Made by a program: the position numbers and the translations under genes. Source: a virus. From it: 52,177 nucleotides of DNA. Each line of letters opens with the position of its first letter. Positions within the stretch are counted from its first letter, which is position 1. Of this stretch, positions 39,068 through 47,104 are shown piece after piece. The notes below the pieces were generated by a model. It did not search any database, had not been told where the DNA came from, and saw nothing but the letters and a program-made list of their open reading frames with translations. The stretch is taken from IMG/VR virus record IMGVR_UViG_3300035698_004753, positions 1 through 52,177 of that record; one strand, written 5' to 3'.

Positions 39068-39861
39068 AATTTCAAGTAATGAGTGACCTCCATCTAGAGT
39101 TTGAGGAAACATTTCGCCCGCTCAATCAAGGCTCTGATGCTTTGATTTTGAGCGGGGATATCTGCATGGCTATGGTCTTTGCAAAAACAGAAGCTTCTCC
39201 GTATTTTAAAATTCGGACAGCATTTATGGATTTCTTTGAGCATTGTTCAAAGGAGTTCCCGTATGTTTTTTACATTATGGGAAACCATGAATTTTATCAG
39301 GATCGCTATCAAAGATCTGTCCCTACTATTAGGGACGCACTTAGTAAATTCTCTAACATTATCGTTCTTGATGATGAGAGTTTTGATCTAGGTAATGTTC
39401 GAATTGTAGGTTCAGCTCTATGGACAGATATGAATCGAAATGATCCTATCACTATGTATTCTATTCGTGATAAGATGAATGATTTTCGCTTGATTCAGTT
39501 TGTGGAAGATGGTGTTTATCGAAAGTTTCAACCTTTTGATGCTGCTCGTATTCATGATAAAGCCAAGATTTTTATTGATCAAGCAACTCAAGATCATGAA
39601 AAATGTCTGGTAATGACTCATCATGCTCCTTCTTTTCAATCCGTTGGGGAAGAGTATAAAGGTGATTTTATCATGAATGGTGGTTATGCTTCAGAGCTCA
39701 CTGAGTTCATTATGGATCATCCACAGGTTAAATTCTGGACTCATGGACATATGCATGCTAGTTTTCAGTATGATATTGAACAGACTACAGTCATTTGTAA
39801 TCCTCGTGGATATCGAGATGAAAATCCTAATTTTAATCCTAATAAAGTATGGGAAATATAG
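39064..39861 (+). CDS. Calcineurin-like metallophosphoesterase
   Basis: MKFQVMSDLHLEFEE (DLH), LILSGDICM (GD), YIMGNHEFYQDR (GNHE), LVMTHHAPSFQS (HH) and WTHGHMHASFQY (GHMH) are the five metal-binding blocks. 265 aa. It overlaps the HD hydrolase by four bases, which suggests that the two may act in one nucleotide-turnover pathway. Unrelated in detail to the enzyme at 35080. Substrate unknown. Confidence 0.88.
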   Translation: MKFQVMSDLHLEFEETFRPLNQGSDALILSGDICMAMVFAKTEASPYFKIRTAFMDFFEHCSKEFPYVFYIMGNHEFYQDRYQRSVPTIRDALSKFSNIIVLDDESFDLGNVRIVGSALWTDMNRNDPITMYSIRDKMNDFRLIQFVEDGVYRKFQPFDAARIHDKAKIFIDQATQDHEKCLVMTHHAPSFQSVGEEYKGDFIMNGGYASELTEFIMDHPQVKFWTHGHMHASFQYDIEQTTVICNPRGYRDENPNFNPNKVWEI

Positions 39862-40116
39862 ATGAATCTTGAAGTAGAGTCATATGAAGGAGAACTAAAA
39901 CATCTCCGTACAATAAAGGCCGGATACGAACCTGCGATGCGAATTGTCAAAGCTACGTATCCGGATAAATTTCCAAATAATTATTTTATCTGCGGACAGG
40001 GAGGAGCCTTAGATAAAAATGGGCTTCCTGACTCTATTCATATATGCCCTGCATATGGGGTTGATTGGTTTCAAATATATTCAAAGACAGTACAAACTGT
40101 AGGACCTGAATGGTAA
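39862..40116 (+). CDS. Hypothetical protein (84 aa)
   Basis: MNLEVESYEGELKHLRTIKA..., with CGQGGALDKNGLPDSIHICP and YGVDWFQIYSKTV. The GxxGALDKxGLPD pattern looks beta-rich; no family recognised. Overlaps the next gene by one base. Confidence 0.5.
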   Translation: MNLEVESYEGELKHLRTIKAGYEPAMRIVKATYPDKFPNNYFICGQGGALDKNGLPDSIHICPAYGVDWFQIYSKTVQTVGPEW

Positions 40117-40304
40117 TGATTAGTGCCCTCTATAAATTAGCCTTATGTATAGTTATGGTGATGAGTATATGGAACGTTTTTACAGTAGTAAATGGAAGCC
40201 TTATTTCAAACGCTTTTATTATTATTGTAGGAATTGTATGTTTTATCGAATTACTTCAAAGACTAATTATCACTATTTTAGTGGAATCAGGGAAAAGTTT
40301 ATAA
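40116..40304 (+). CDS. Small membrane protein (62 aa)
   Basis: Almost entirely hydrophobic, two helices (ALYKLALCIVMVMSIWNVFT and AFIIIVGIVCFIELLQRLII). ATG 40116 overlaps the previous TAA. The late promoter at 40300 lies in its last codons. Confidence 0.5.
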   Translation: MISALYKLALCIVMVMSIWNVFTVVNGSLISNAFIIIVGIVCFIELLQRLIITILVESGKSL

Positions 40305-40307
40305 ATA
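40300..40307 (+). promoter_or_regulatory. Late promoter TATAAATA upstream of hsp20
   Basis: Exact late motif 67 bases upstream of the Hsp20 ATG. Confidence 0.5.
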
Positions 40308-40373
40308 CAATGTGCCTAATGCATAATTGGTTAAGCACACTACAATATCTTGCTTTAAAATAAGGAGATCATA

Positions 40374-40823
40374 ATGATTAATAAAGCACTCTCGTTCAGT
40401 GACGGATTCACTGAGTTTTTTGTTGGTTTTGACAAATTTTTTGGGGACTTAGATTCTCTCACAAAAACCATCCCACTTCGAAATTCATATCCACCACACA
40501 ACATCATCAAAACTAATGATGGCTACAAGCTTGAATTAGCAGTTGCAGGGTTTGCAGATTCTGATATTTTGATCAGCGTTGAAAATCGTGTATTGATCAT
40601 TGCTGGTAATAAGGATAAAGCGGAAACTGAAGATCCTGAAAATCTAAGCACATACATCCACCGCGGTGTGGCTAATAGATCTTTCGAAAAGAAATTCCAA
40701 ATGGGCGACTTCTTGGACGTCGATTCAATCGATGCTGAAATGGAAGCTGGTTTTCTAACTGTTACTATTAATAAAATCAAGCCAGCAGATGCAAAGACAA
40801 TTAAGATTAAAACTAATGGGTAG
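40374..40823 (+). CDS. hsp20: Small heat-shock protein (Hsp20/IbpA family)
   Basis: YPPHNIIKTNDGYKLELAVA, GFADSDILISVENRVLIIAG and STYIHRGVANRSFEKKFQMG form the alpha-crystallin domain in order, and AGFLTVTINKIKP carries the C-terminal strand. 149 aa. Such chaperones, common in cyanophages and other marine T4-like phages, bind unfolding proteins and may aid virion assembly. Ends in TAG; followed by a small membrane peptide and a terminator. Confidence 0.93.
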   Translation: MINKALSFSDGFTEFFVGFDKFFGDLDSLTKTIPLRNSYPPHNIIKTNDGYKLELAVAGFADSDILISVENRVLIIAGNKDKAETEDPENLSTYIHRGVANRSFEKKFQMGDFLDVDSIDAEMEAGFLTVTINKIKPADAKTIKIKTNG

Positions 40824-40920
40824 TACCGCACACGTTTCAAACGTAGCTAATGTATCCTCACTAATCGTTAGCGTTTTAATGCTCTGTATGTTCCTAGGAA
40901 CTATTAGTTCATCACTTTAA
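40816..40920 (+). CDS. Hydrophobic peptide (34 aa)
   Basis: MGSTAHVSNVANVSSLIVSV followed by a hydrophobic run LMLCMFLGTISSSL. Begins inside the Hsp20 stop region and ends immediately before the terminator. One membrane segment; could be a real membrane-active peptide, but size makes this uncertain. Confidence 0.4.
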   Translation: MGSTAHVSNVANVSSLIVSVLMLCMFLGTISSSL

Positions 40921-40950
40921 AAAAGAGCGGGATTTAATTCCCGCTCTTTT
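40921..40950 (+). terminator. Bidirectional terminator between convergent operons
   Basis: AAAAGAGCGGGA (40921-40932) and TCCCGCTCTTTT (40939-40950) form a perfect 12-bp stem with a six-base loop. T runs occur on both strands, serving the plus-strand hsp20 unit and the minus-strand endolysin unit. Confidence 0.9.
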
Positions 40951-41567
40951 TATTTCTTATGCATTACTAATTTGGTACCATATACCGTATCGTCGTGGTT
41001 AATTTCTTTACGATATTTACTCGCATCTGACGCATTTCTCGCAGAACGGGAATCTTTTTCTATCCTGTTCTTTGTACTCCCATTTGAGTAATGTTCATCT
41101 TCAGAGGGATGTGCGTGAATTGCCTTTACTCTTTGACCAGTTAACCCGTGAATATTTACTTTAGGATGTTTTCCAGCCTTATCCCACACCTTACGAGCGC
41201 CAGGCGATTGATTATCAGCCACTAGTATTTTATTATGCTTTGTTACAAGGTGTTGATACAGGTGATGAGCCCCGCCTGAAGCTTTATTAGCCCTGAGACC
41301 ATCTATACCCTCTGATTTATGACCCGGGCTCTGGTAGGTTGTAAGATGGATATTAGTCTTACCAGACTTACCAGCGACATAGTAGTCATGAAATTTGTAG
41401 TTAGGACCAGGCCGAGCTCTATGAAATACCTTGTCGCCGTTAGGAAGAGTGCCAATATGAGATGAATCTTCATGCGGCTTATACCCGAGATTGCTGTTAT
41501 TAAGTTTATTAGTCTTTTTAATATCGTTAGCAACTAACTCAGTTAGAAGTGTTGTAAAGAGTTTCAT
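40950..41567 (-). CDS. Phage protein with GNAT-like pattern, downstream of endolysin
   Basis: 205 aa from Met at 41567 (MKLFTTLLTELVANDIKKTN). The central block ASGGAHHLYQHLVTKHNKIL and VADNQSPGARKVWDKAGKHP resembles phage acetyltransferase-like proteins that share a LY..L....ILVSD...S.G....W arrangement. The C-terminus is rich in His, Ser and Lys. Transcribed with the endolysin on the minus strand. Function uncertain. Confidence 0.55.
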   Translation of the reverse strand: MKLFTTLLTELVANDIKKTNKLNNSNLGYKPHEDSSHIGTLPNGDKVFHRARPGPNYKFHDYYVAGKSGKTNIHLTTYQSPGHKSEGIDGLRANKASGGAHHLYQHLVTKHNKILVADNQSPGARKVWDKAGKHPKVNIHGLTGQRVKAIHAHPSEDEHYSNGSTKNRIEKDSRSARNASDASKYRKEINHDDTVYGTKLVMHKK

Positions 41568-41568
41568 A

Positions 41569-42192
41569 CTACCCCCAGTTTGCAAATTGCATAGTTTTGT
41601 TAATTCTATCATCTAACCCGTGTGTTCCACCATTAATTCTTTTTGTGAGCGAGATGATTGTATCACGACTAGTTCCCCGGTCACAGATAGCCCATAGACC
41701 GTTTGTTTCAAAGAAAAACAAAGCCGATTCAAATGCTAGTTCTGTTGCAACAATATCCGGGTTAGTAAGAACATCCGGGCGATTAGCAAACTTGGCGAAA
41801 GCCGTGTAGTTATTTTTACCTGTTAGCTGAATAGCACCACGGCCACGATATTTCCAACCATCACCAGAAGCTTCATTGCCGTTACCCATTCTGTTGGCAT
41901 ATACTTTATTCGCAATCTTTTCGGGTTTCCGGGCATAAGCAGCAGCTAAGGAATCTGTTGGAAAATACTTTTTAAAGATCTTTCTCAGACCATCTTTTGA
42001 GTAATTTAAATTTTCACTGAATGTTTTTAACCCGCCCGATTCATGAGCACATTGAGCAAAAAAGTGAATAGCACGAATTTTAGTTAAACCTAATACCGCG
42101 CGCGCTGCACGAAACGTATTCGGACCGAACGCACCATCAGGGGTTGATCCAGCTTTGATTTGTAGTAATTTGATTGGGTTAGTCTCGGTCAT
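41569..42192 (-). CDS. Endolysin, GH19 chitinase-like muramidase
   Basis: Residues 1-40 look like a short peptidoglycan-binding repeat (IKLLQIKAGSTPDGAFGPNT). The GH19 catalytic domain follows: AIHFFAQCAHESGGLKTFSE with the general-acid Glu, NLNYSKDGLRKIFKKYF, then WKYRGRGAIQLTGKNNYTAF (the YRGRG-x-x-QLTG block) and LTKRINGGTHGLDDR. 207 aa. It degrades peptidoglycan at lysis. Minus strand, opposite to hsp20, with a shared terminator. Confidence 0.93.
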   Translation of the reverse strand: MTETNPIKLLQIKAGSTPDGAFGPNTFRAARAVLGLTKIRAIHFFAQCAHESGGLKTFSENLNYSKDGLRKIFKKYFPTDSLAAAYARKPEKIANKVYANRMGNGNEASGDGWKYRGRGAIQLTGKNNYTAFAKFANRPDVLTNPDIVATELAFESALFFFETNGLWAICDRGTSRDTIISLTKRINGGTHGLDDRINKTMQFANWG

Positions 42193-42212
42193 TATATTTC
42201 TCCAATTAGTAG

Positions 42213-42241
42213 TTGCAATTCAATCAGTTAGCGTATATATT
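42213..42241 (+). promoter_or_regulatory. Promoter TTGCAA-17-TATATT upstream of gp43
   Basis: TTGCAA 42213-42218 and TATATT 42236-42241, 28 bases before the polymerase start. Same family as the other early promoters. Confidence 0.6.
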
Positions 42242-42268
42242 AAATAATAAATCAATAGGAGTTCCATT

Positions 42269-43237
42269 TTGAGCAATAAGTTTTACACCAATGTAGCTTT
42301 ATCTAAAAATGATATATTACTATGTGGTTACGAAGGTAACAAGCGAATACGTGAACGTGTTCCATATAAACCATATCTATTCGTACCTTCACAAGATCCT
42401 CTTACAAAATTTAAAACTCTCGAGCAACAAAGAGTAGGTAAAATCAACTTCGACTCTATCTGGGAAGCTCGGGACTTCTTAAAAAATAGTAAAGTCCCGG
42501 GCAGCTCCTCCGTGTACGGCTTGAATAACTTTATTTATACGTATATTTATGATAATTATAGCGGCGAGATCCAGTATGACCCGGCGGTTATTTCTGCGGT
42601 TTCGATCGATATTGAGGTGGATATTTCAGATGAGCGTGGCTTTCCTGACATCGAACTGGCGGAGAATGAGATTACCCTCATTACTATGTCGAAGAACGGA
42701 AAGAAAGTTGTATTTGGATGCCAACCTTATACGCCAAAGCAAGATAATATCACCTACTACCTCTGCAAAAATGAAAAACATCTACTAAAATGCTTTCTGG
42801 AGATGTGGAATTCAGTGGAATTCTCTCCTGATGTTGTAACAGGCTGGAACGTCGAGCCATTCGATATACCTTACATTGTTAACCGCATTATTAACGTATT
42901 AGGTCGAAAGCAAGCCAATCGCTTATCTCCGTGGGGCTTCCTGCAGGAGAACCGTATTGTAATCATGGGACGTGAAGTCCAGTTCTGGAACCCGGTAGGG
43001 ATTACCATTCTCGATTATATGCAACTCTATAAGAAGTTTGCGTATACTATCCAAGAATCCTATTCACTTGACCACGTTTGTTTTCAAGAGCTAGGCGAGA
43101 GGAAGGTTGAATACGGTGAGTATGGTTCATTAGCGGGGCTTCAGGTTGGGGATGTTACAGTAACTGAGAATCCTACTACTAAATTAGGAAAACAAGCTCT
43201 ATTAAGATCAAAGCTTAAAGAAAAACTTAACCGGTAA
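42269..43237 (+). CDS. 43A: DNA polymerase gp43, fragment A (exonuclease part)
   Basis: Family B polymerase N-terminal piece, 322 aa, starting at TTG 42269 seven bases after AGGAG. Exo I is VSIDIEVDISDERG (Asp, Glu), Exo II is VTGWNVEPFDIPYIV; SLDHVCFQELGERKVEYGEY corresponds to T4 SLDYISEFELNVGKLKYDG. After EYGSLAGL the match to T4 stops; a further tail QVGDVTVTENPTTKLGKQAL runs to the stop, converging with the antisense HNH gene. Exo III (YNIRDVELV) and all polymerase motifs are in fragments B and C, so this piece alone cannot be an active nuclease or polymerase. Confidence 0.9.
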   Translation: MSNKFYTNVALSKNDILLCGYEGNKRIRERVPYKPYLFVPSQDPLTKFKTLEQQRVGKINFDSIWEARDFLKNSKVPGSSSVYGLNNFIYTYIYDNYSGEIQYDPAVISAVSIDIEVDISDERGFPDIELAENEITLITMSKNGKKVVFGCQPYTPKQDNITYYLCKNEKHLLKCFLEMWNSVEFSPDVVTGWNVEPFDIPYIVNRIINVLGRKQANRLSPWGFLQENRIVIMGREVQFWNPVGITILDYMQLYKKFAYTIQESYSLDHVCFQELGERKVEYGEYGSLAGLQVGDVTVTENPTTKLGKQALLRSKLKEKLNR

Positions 43238-43973
43238 AGGGCTTAACTTGTCTATAAAAACACCACCCAACCGCATTTAATCTTTCTGGGGTTGATTGAG
43301 ATATGTACCTCTTTCCAGGCATAGGAACAGGCTGATTGGTATTACTATATTTTGAGATTGTATCTACATTTGTTTTTACTAATTTTGCTAATTTATGCGT
43401 GGATTTGCATATAATTTCTTCCCCTGTTATGGATACAGCTTTACACCACCATTTTGAACTATTATGACTCATACGGTTTTTGGATTTAATACTATGTTTT
43501 TTGTCTAACATAGGATGAATTCCTCCATTATTGAGATAATGGTTTTGTTTCATTTTTTCCTTTGTTTTTGTAGAATGGGTAGTTCCTTTGTTTTTGTTGG
43601 GTGTGTTCTGTTTATGTTTTTTCATGTGGTATCTTATTTTATTCATGAGTATTGAGGGGATTATAATTGGCAAGGACCTTCGGTCTTTTTGAATAAAGAA
43701 AGCATTCAGAGAGTATACTTGTTTCCAGAAAACTTGTTTGTTTTGCGCACTAAACGATGCTCTGTATAATAGTAAATGGGCTATATAGTGCTCCCTCGGG
43801 GTCAAACGTACTAAATTGTTGCCCCTGCCGCCTCCAAGAGATTTAGGAATTATATGGTGGGTTTCATATAATTCATTGTCGTGTAAATTTTCTTGTTGTC
43901 TTTTAACAATTAAGCTAATATAGTGGTTAATATATTTGCTTTCGCCAAAGAAATGGATTAAGTCATGCTTCAT
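43227..43973 (-). CDS. HNH homing endonuclease, antisense between polymerase pieces
   Basis: Minus-strand gene starting MKHDLIHFFGESKYINHYIS at 43973. NELYETHHIIPKSLGGGRGN and NLVRLTPREHYIAHLLLYRA form the HNH motif (HH, N, H). C-terminal segments VSITGEEIICKSTHKLAKLV and TNVDTISKYSN look like NUMOD/IENR DNA-binding repeats. It converges on fragment A (stop codons about 8 bases apart) and its start overlaps the start of fragment B on the other strand, so the element fills the break exactly. An ATG 13 codons further upstream is less likely. Confidence 0.88.
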   Translation of the reverse strand: MKHDLIHFFGESKYINHYISLIVKRQQENLHDNELYETHHIIPKSLGGGRGNNLVRLTPREHYIAHLLLYRASFSAQNKQVFWKQVYSLNAFFIQKDRRSLPIIIPSILMNKIRYHMKKHKQNTPNKNKGTTHSTKTKEKMKQNHYLNNGGIHPMLDKKHSIKSKNRMSHNSSKWWCKAVSITGEEIICKSTHKLAKLVKTNVDTISKYSNTNQPVPMPGKRYISQSTPERLNAVGWCFYRQVKPFTG

Positions 43974-44753
43974 ATTACACCTAATAATTTCATTCCTGAC
44001 AATGAAGAACATGTGGAATATGTGTTCTCACATCTCGAATGTTATACAGAAGAAGATCTGTCCTTTATTTATAATATACTAGACCTGGAAATCAAGCAAG
44101 CAGCGTGGAACACCTACTGTTCATACAACATCCGAGATGTCGAGCTAGTCGATATGTTAGATGATAAGTTGAAGCTGATGGAGCTGGTGTTTGCCATGGC
44201 GTTTGACGCTAAGATTAACTTCCAGGATACGTTTACTACTGTGAGAGCTTGGGATGTTATCATTCATAACTATCTGATGGCACGCAACATTGTTGTACCT
44301 CAGATATATGTACCGGAATTCAATAGAAAAATTCTAGGCGGGTACGTAAAGGATCCTCAAGTTGGTATGCACAAATGGGTTATGTCTTTCGATTTGGCAT
44401 CTCTATATCCTCACATTATTATGCAGTATAATATCTCACCTGAAACGTTTGCTGGTTGGTTTAGAGATGAGCCGGAGTGTGATAAGAAGGAATATGCTGA
44501 AGCGCGCGCACTTAAGATTCTCGATGGTTTCTTAGATGATGTGGGTTCACTTAAAGAGCTCACTCAAAACGATATATGTATTACAGGTAACTGGACTACC
44601 TTTAAGAGAGGTAAGCAAGGATTCCTTCCTGCGCTGATGAAAAAGTACTATGACGAGCGTGTTATCTATAAGGGTAAGATGATCGAAGCGAAGAAGGAAT
44701 TACAATTGATAGAAGAGGAAATGCGTCGCAGAGGTATTGAAATAGATAAATAA
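43965..44753 (+). CDS. 43B: DNA polymerase gp43, fragment B (Exo III and motif A)
   Basis: 262 aa. TYCSYNIRDVELVDMLDDKL contains Exo III (YNIxD, T4 YISYNIIDV), AKINFQDTFTTVRAWDVIIH matches T4 AKIQIQSVFSPIKTWDAII, and VMSFDLASLYPHIIMQYNIS is polymerase motif A with the metal-binding Asp. The last part is the start of the fingers (KKYYDERVIYKGKMIEAKKE). The first 40 residues (MLHITPNNFIPDNEE...) have no T4 counterpart and may belong with the unmatched tail of fragment A as a lineage-specific insertion that the HNH element interrupted. No clear ribosome-binding site at 43965; the start is uncertain. Confidence 0.88.
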   Translation: MLHITPNNFIPDNEEHVEYVFSHLECYTEEDLSFIYNILDLEIKQAAWNTYCSYNIRDVELVDMLDDKLKLMELVFAMAFDAKINFQDTFTTVRAWDVIIHNYLMARNIVVPQIYVPEFNRKILGGYVKDPQVGMHKWVMSFDLASLYPHIIMQYNISPETFAGWFRDEPECDKKEYAEARALKILDGFLDDVGSLKELTQNDICITGNWTTFKRGKQGFLPALMKKYYDERVIYKGKMIEAKKELQLIEEEMRRRGIEIDK

Positions 44754-44767
44754 AGTACTTATTACCT
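44732..44767 (+). promoter_or_regulatory. Degenerate late promoter and hairpin before a GIY-YIG gene
   Basis: AGGTA (44732-44736) and TACCT (44763-44767) flank GATAAATA (44745-44752), one base off the late motif. It resembles the stronger arrangements at 10264 and 50643. Confidence 0.35.
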
Positions 44768-44785
44768 AATGCTTAAGAGGAAATT

Positions 44786-45484
44786 ATGTACTTTACAATC
44801 TATAAAATTACAAATTTAATAAATGAAAAATATTATATAGGTAAACATAAAACAAACAATCTTACTGATAACTATATGGGTAGTGGTATTGTAATTAAAC
44901 AGGCAATAAAAAAATACGGGTTAAAAAACTTTAATAAAGAAATTCTTCATGTATTTGATACAGAAGAGCAAATGAATGCTAGAGAAAAAGAGCTTGTATT
45001 TATTGGGGAAAATTCCTATAATATGACTGAGGGTGGTAAAGGCGGATTTTCTTTTATTCATAAAAACGGGTTAAATACCGGTGCAAACAATGTAATGCAT
45101 TTCCCAAATGTAAAGCAAAAACATAGAATCGCATGTAAGATTACAAGAGATAAAAATAAAGAGTTTTATAATAATATATGCAAAGAGAACCTAAAGTTCG
45201 CTGTTGCTGCAAATAAAGGTAAAACAAGACCTAAACATTCTAAGATAATGAAAGAAAAAAGCCCGTTTATAAAAAGGTGGGAAGATAAAGAAGCGTTTAG
45301 AGATTTATTATCAACTTGGTTTGAGGTTACTTCACCATTAAATAAAACGTTTAAGACAAATCGTTTAGAAGAATTTTGTAAAACTCATGATTTGGGATAT
45401 GGTTCCCTTTGGAATACTTCACGTACTAATACCCCAGTTAAAAAAGGAAAGAGTAAAGGATGGATATGCAAGAAAATGAATTAA
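44786..45484 (+). CDS. GIY-YIG homing endonuclease between polymerase pieces B and C
   Basis: [20 protein letters not shown] carries both signature motifs (TIY, YIG) and [22 protein letters not shown] is the segment typical of this phage group, with [13 protein letters not shown] holding the catalytic Glu. The C-terminal part ([37 protein letters not shown]) looks like NUMOD3 and a helix-turn-helix. 232 aa, complete. It lies between 43B and 43C; the start of 43C (45466) is inside its last codons. Confidence 0.9.
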   Translation: MYFTIYKITNLINEKYYIGKHKTNNLTDNYMGSGIVIKQAIKKYGLKNFNKEILHVFDTEEQMNAREKELVFIGENSYNMTEGGKGGFSFIHKNGLNTGANNVMHFPNVKQKHRIACKITRDKNKEFYNNICKENLKFAVAANKGKTRPKHSKIMKEKSPFIKRWEDKEAFRDLLSTWFEVTSPLNKTFKTNRLEEFCKTHDLGYGSLWNTSRTNTPVKKGKSKGWICKKMN

Positions 45485-46581
45485 CCGCCTGGAGAAAGGA
45501 GGACCTCATTGCGCACCGTACACAGCTTATTAAAGATGTATCAAAATTCAACAATTTACAAATGTCGAAAAAGATTCAACTTAATTCAGCTTACGGTGCG
45601 CTTTAGCTAGGAAACAAATACTTCCGCTGGTATCGTAATGAATTTGCCGAAGCTATTACCTCGTCCGGTCAATTGGCTACCCGTTGGATTGAACGCGCTA
45701 TTAACAAATACCTTAATAAACTTCTTAAGACAGAAGATTATGACTACGTGATCGCATGTGATACCGATTCGGTGTACATTAAGCTCGATAAGCTAGTAGA
45801 TCAAGTGTTCGAAGATCAGTCTGATACGTCTAAGATTGTTAAGTTCCTGGATAAGGTTGCCAAGCAAAAGCTCGGTGTCGTTATTGATAGAAGCTTTGAA
45901 GACCTATGCCGTACTGTAAACGGGTATGAGCAGAAGATGCAGATGAAACGCGAGTGCATCGCTAACAAAGGCATCTGGACAGCCAAGAAGCATTACATTC
46001 TCAATATGAATGACAACGAAGGCGTTACATATGATCCTCCTAAGCTGAAGATGATGGGTATCGAAGCTATTCGTACCTCAACTCCACAAGTATGTCGCGA
46101 TGGGATTAAACATGCTCTTGGCCTTATTATGAATAAGGAAGAGGAAGATCTTCAGAGTTATATTACACAGTTCCGCCAGGAATACAACACTATGTCGTTT
46201 GAACAGGTAGCTTCACCTCGCTCCGTATCCGATCTAGATAAATATGCTGACGCGGCGCAGATCTTTAAGAAGGGGACGCCTATTAATGCCAAGAGCTCGT
46301 TGATCTACAATCATCACCTAAAGCGCTTGAAGCTTCATAATAAATATGAATCAATTGCACCCGGGCAAAAGATTAAGTACGCTTATTGTATGGTACCTAA
46401 CCCGTTTCAATGCACAGTCATTGCATGCCCGGGGGAACTACCTAAGGAGTTCGATATGGATCGATTTATTGACCGCGAAAAGCAGTTCGATAAGGCCTTT
46501 ATCGAACCAATTAAGACTATTGTAAACTGCATCGATTGGGACGTAGAGAAGCGAGCTACCCTCGATAGTTTCTTCTCATAA
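45466..46581 (+). CDS. 43C: DNA polymerase gp43, fragment C (motifs B and C) with internal UAG
   Basis: ATG 45466 lies five bases after AAAGGA (45455-45460) and gives [20 protein letters not shown] ... [14 protein letters not shown], ending in motif B, then TAG at 45604-45606. The same frame continues [20 protein letters not shown], exactly the conserved continuation (T4 NSLYGALGNVWFRYYD). Motif C is [12 protein letters not shown], and the thumb and C-terminal clamp-binding region follow to 46581. Without passing the TAG, motif B is cut off from motif C and no active site can form. If CUU-UAG-CUA is hopped, 369 residues result. Confidence 0.88.
45601..45609 (+). other. Candidate recoding site CTT-TAG-CTA (6-nt hop) in polymerase motif B
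   Basis: The codons read GCG CTT TAG CTA GGA AAC. Deleting six bases (CTTTAG or an equivalent register) restores GCG CTA GGA AAC, i.e. Ala-Leu-Gly-Asn of the invariant YGALGN motif. Leucine codons flank the stop, so one tRNA-Leu could leave CUU and land on CUA. Other genes here end in TAG (def, folE, hsp20), so UAG is not reassigned. Confidence 0.7.
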
Positions 46582-46592
46582 GGAATGAATAA

Positions 46593-46760
46593 ATGAAATG
46601 CCCTAAATGTGATATTGAAATGACCAAAGGAATTGGTATTGATTACCATGATCCCGGTGGATTAGGAATGTTTCAGCATAGATTAACAGCAGAAGAAATT
46701 AAACTAATAGAATGTGATAAATGCCCGAAGTGTGGCCATTCGGATGATGGGAGAAAGTAA
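46593..46760 (+). CDS. Small zinc-ribbon protein (55 aa)
   Basis: MKCPKCDIEMTKGIGIDYHD and a second pair CDKCPKCGHS form a four- to five-cysteine zinc ribbon. Start 12 bases after the polymerase stop, with AAGGAATGAATAA upstream; TAAATG junction with the next gene. Possibly a replication accessory factor; unknown. Confidence 0.6.
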   Translation: MKCPKCDIEMTKGIGIDYHDPGGLGMFQHRLTAEEIKLIECDKCPKCGHSDDGRK

Positions 46761-47036
46761 ATGGATAGTTATGACGGCCTTGGGTCCGCAAATGACGAAA
46801 TTGATCTAGACGACGACTTTGACTTTGGCTTTAGCTCTGTACCTACAGATAGTGTTGTACCAGTTGAAGCGGTTGATACTGCACAAGCTAAAGCACAAAA
46901 GATGTATAATTCTATACTTCCCTTGCTAAATAATCTGGCTAAAGACTCCGAGAAAAACGAATACATCAAGTGGCCTAATCGTGCTGCTAAGATTGAAGAG
47001 TTCAAAAAGAGACTAAAAGCCATACTAAACAGTTGA
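46761..47036 (+). CDS. Conserved small protein upstream of uvsX (91 aa)
   Basis: An acidic N-terminal half (NDEIDLDDDFDFGF) and a basic C-terminal helix (KWPNRAAKIEEFKKRLKAIL). A protein of this shape with the WPNR motif sits between gp43 and uvsX in marine T4-like phages. Function not assigned. Confidence 0.7.
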   Translation: MDSYDGLGSANDEIDLDDDFDFGFSSVPTDSVVPVEAVDTAQAKAQKMYNSILPLLNNLAKDSEKNEYIKWPNRAAKIEEFKKRLKAILNS

Positions 47037-47061
47037 TATTCATACGTAAAAATACTATAAT
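47033..47061 (+). promoter_or_regulatory. Sigma70-type promoter for uvsX, TTGATA-17-TATAAT
   Basis: TTGATA 47033-47038 and consensus TATAAT 47056-47061, spacing 17, 44 bases before the UvsX ATG. Confidence 0.7.
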
Positions 47062-47104
47062 CATGTATGTGTTGCGGCATATACAACTATAAGGAAATAA
47101 AAAT

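Noticed and set aside
40310-40345. Possible tRNA-like fragment before hsp20 (GTGC...GCAC)
   Set aside because: Only one short stem is present; there are no D-, anticodon- or T-arms.
43140-45480. Polymerase breaks as inteins or group I introns
   Set aside because: Fragment ends show no Cys/Ser block A or His-Asn block G. One insert is antisense, and the gaps around the endonuclease genes (about 30 bases at 44754-44785) are too small for an intron core.
45604-45606. UAG reassigned to an amino acid in this phage
   Set aside because: Peptide deformylase, FolE and Hsp20 end with TAG at the expected C-termini, and neither tRNA here reads UAG.
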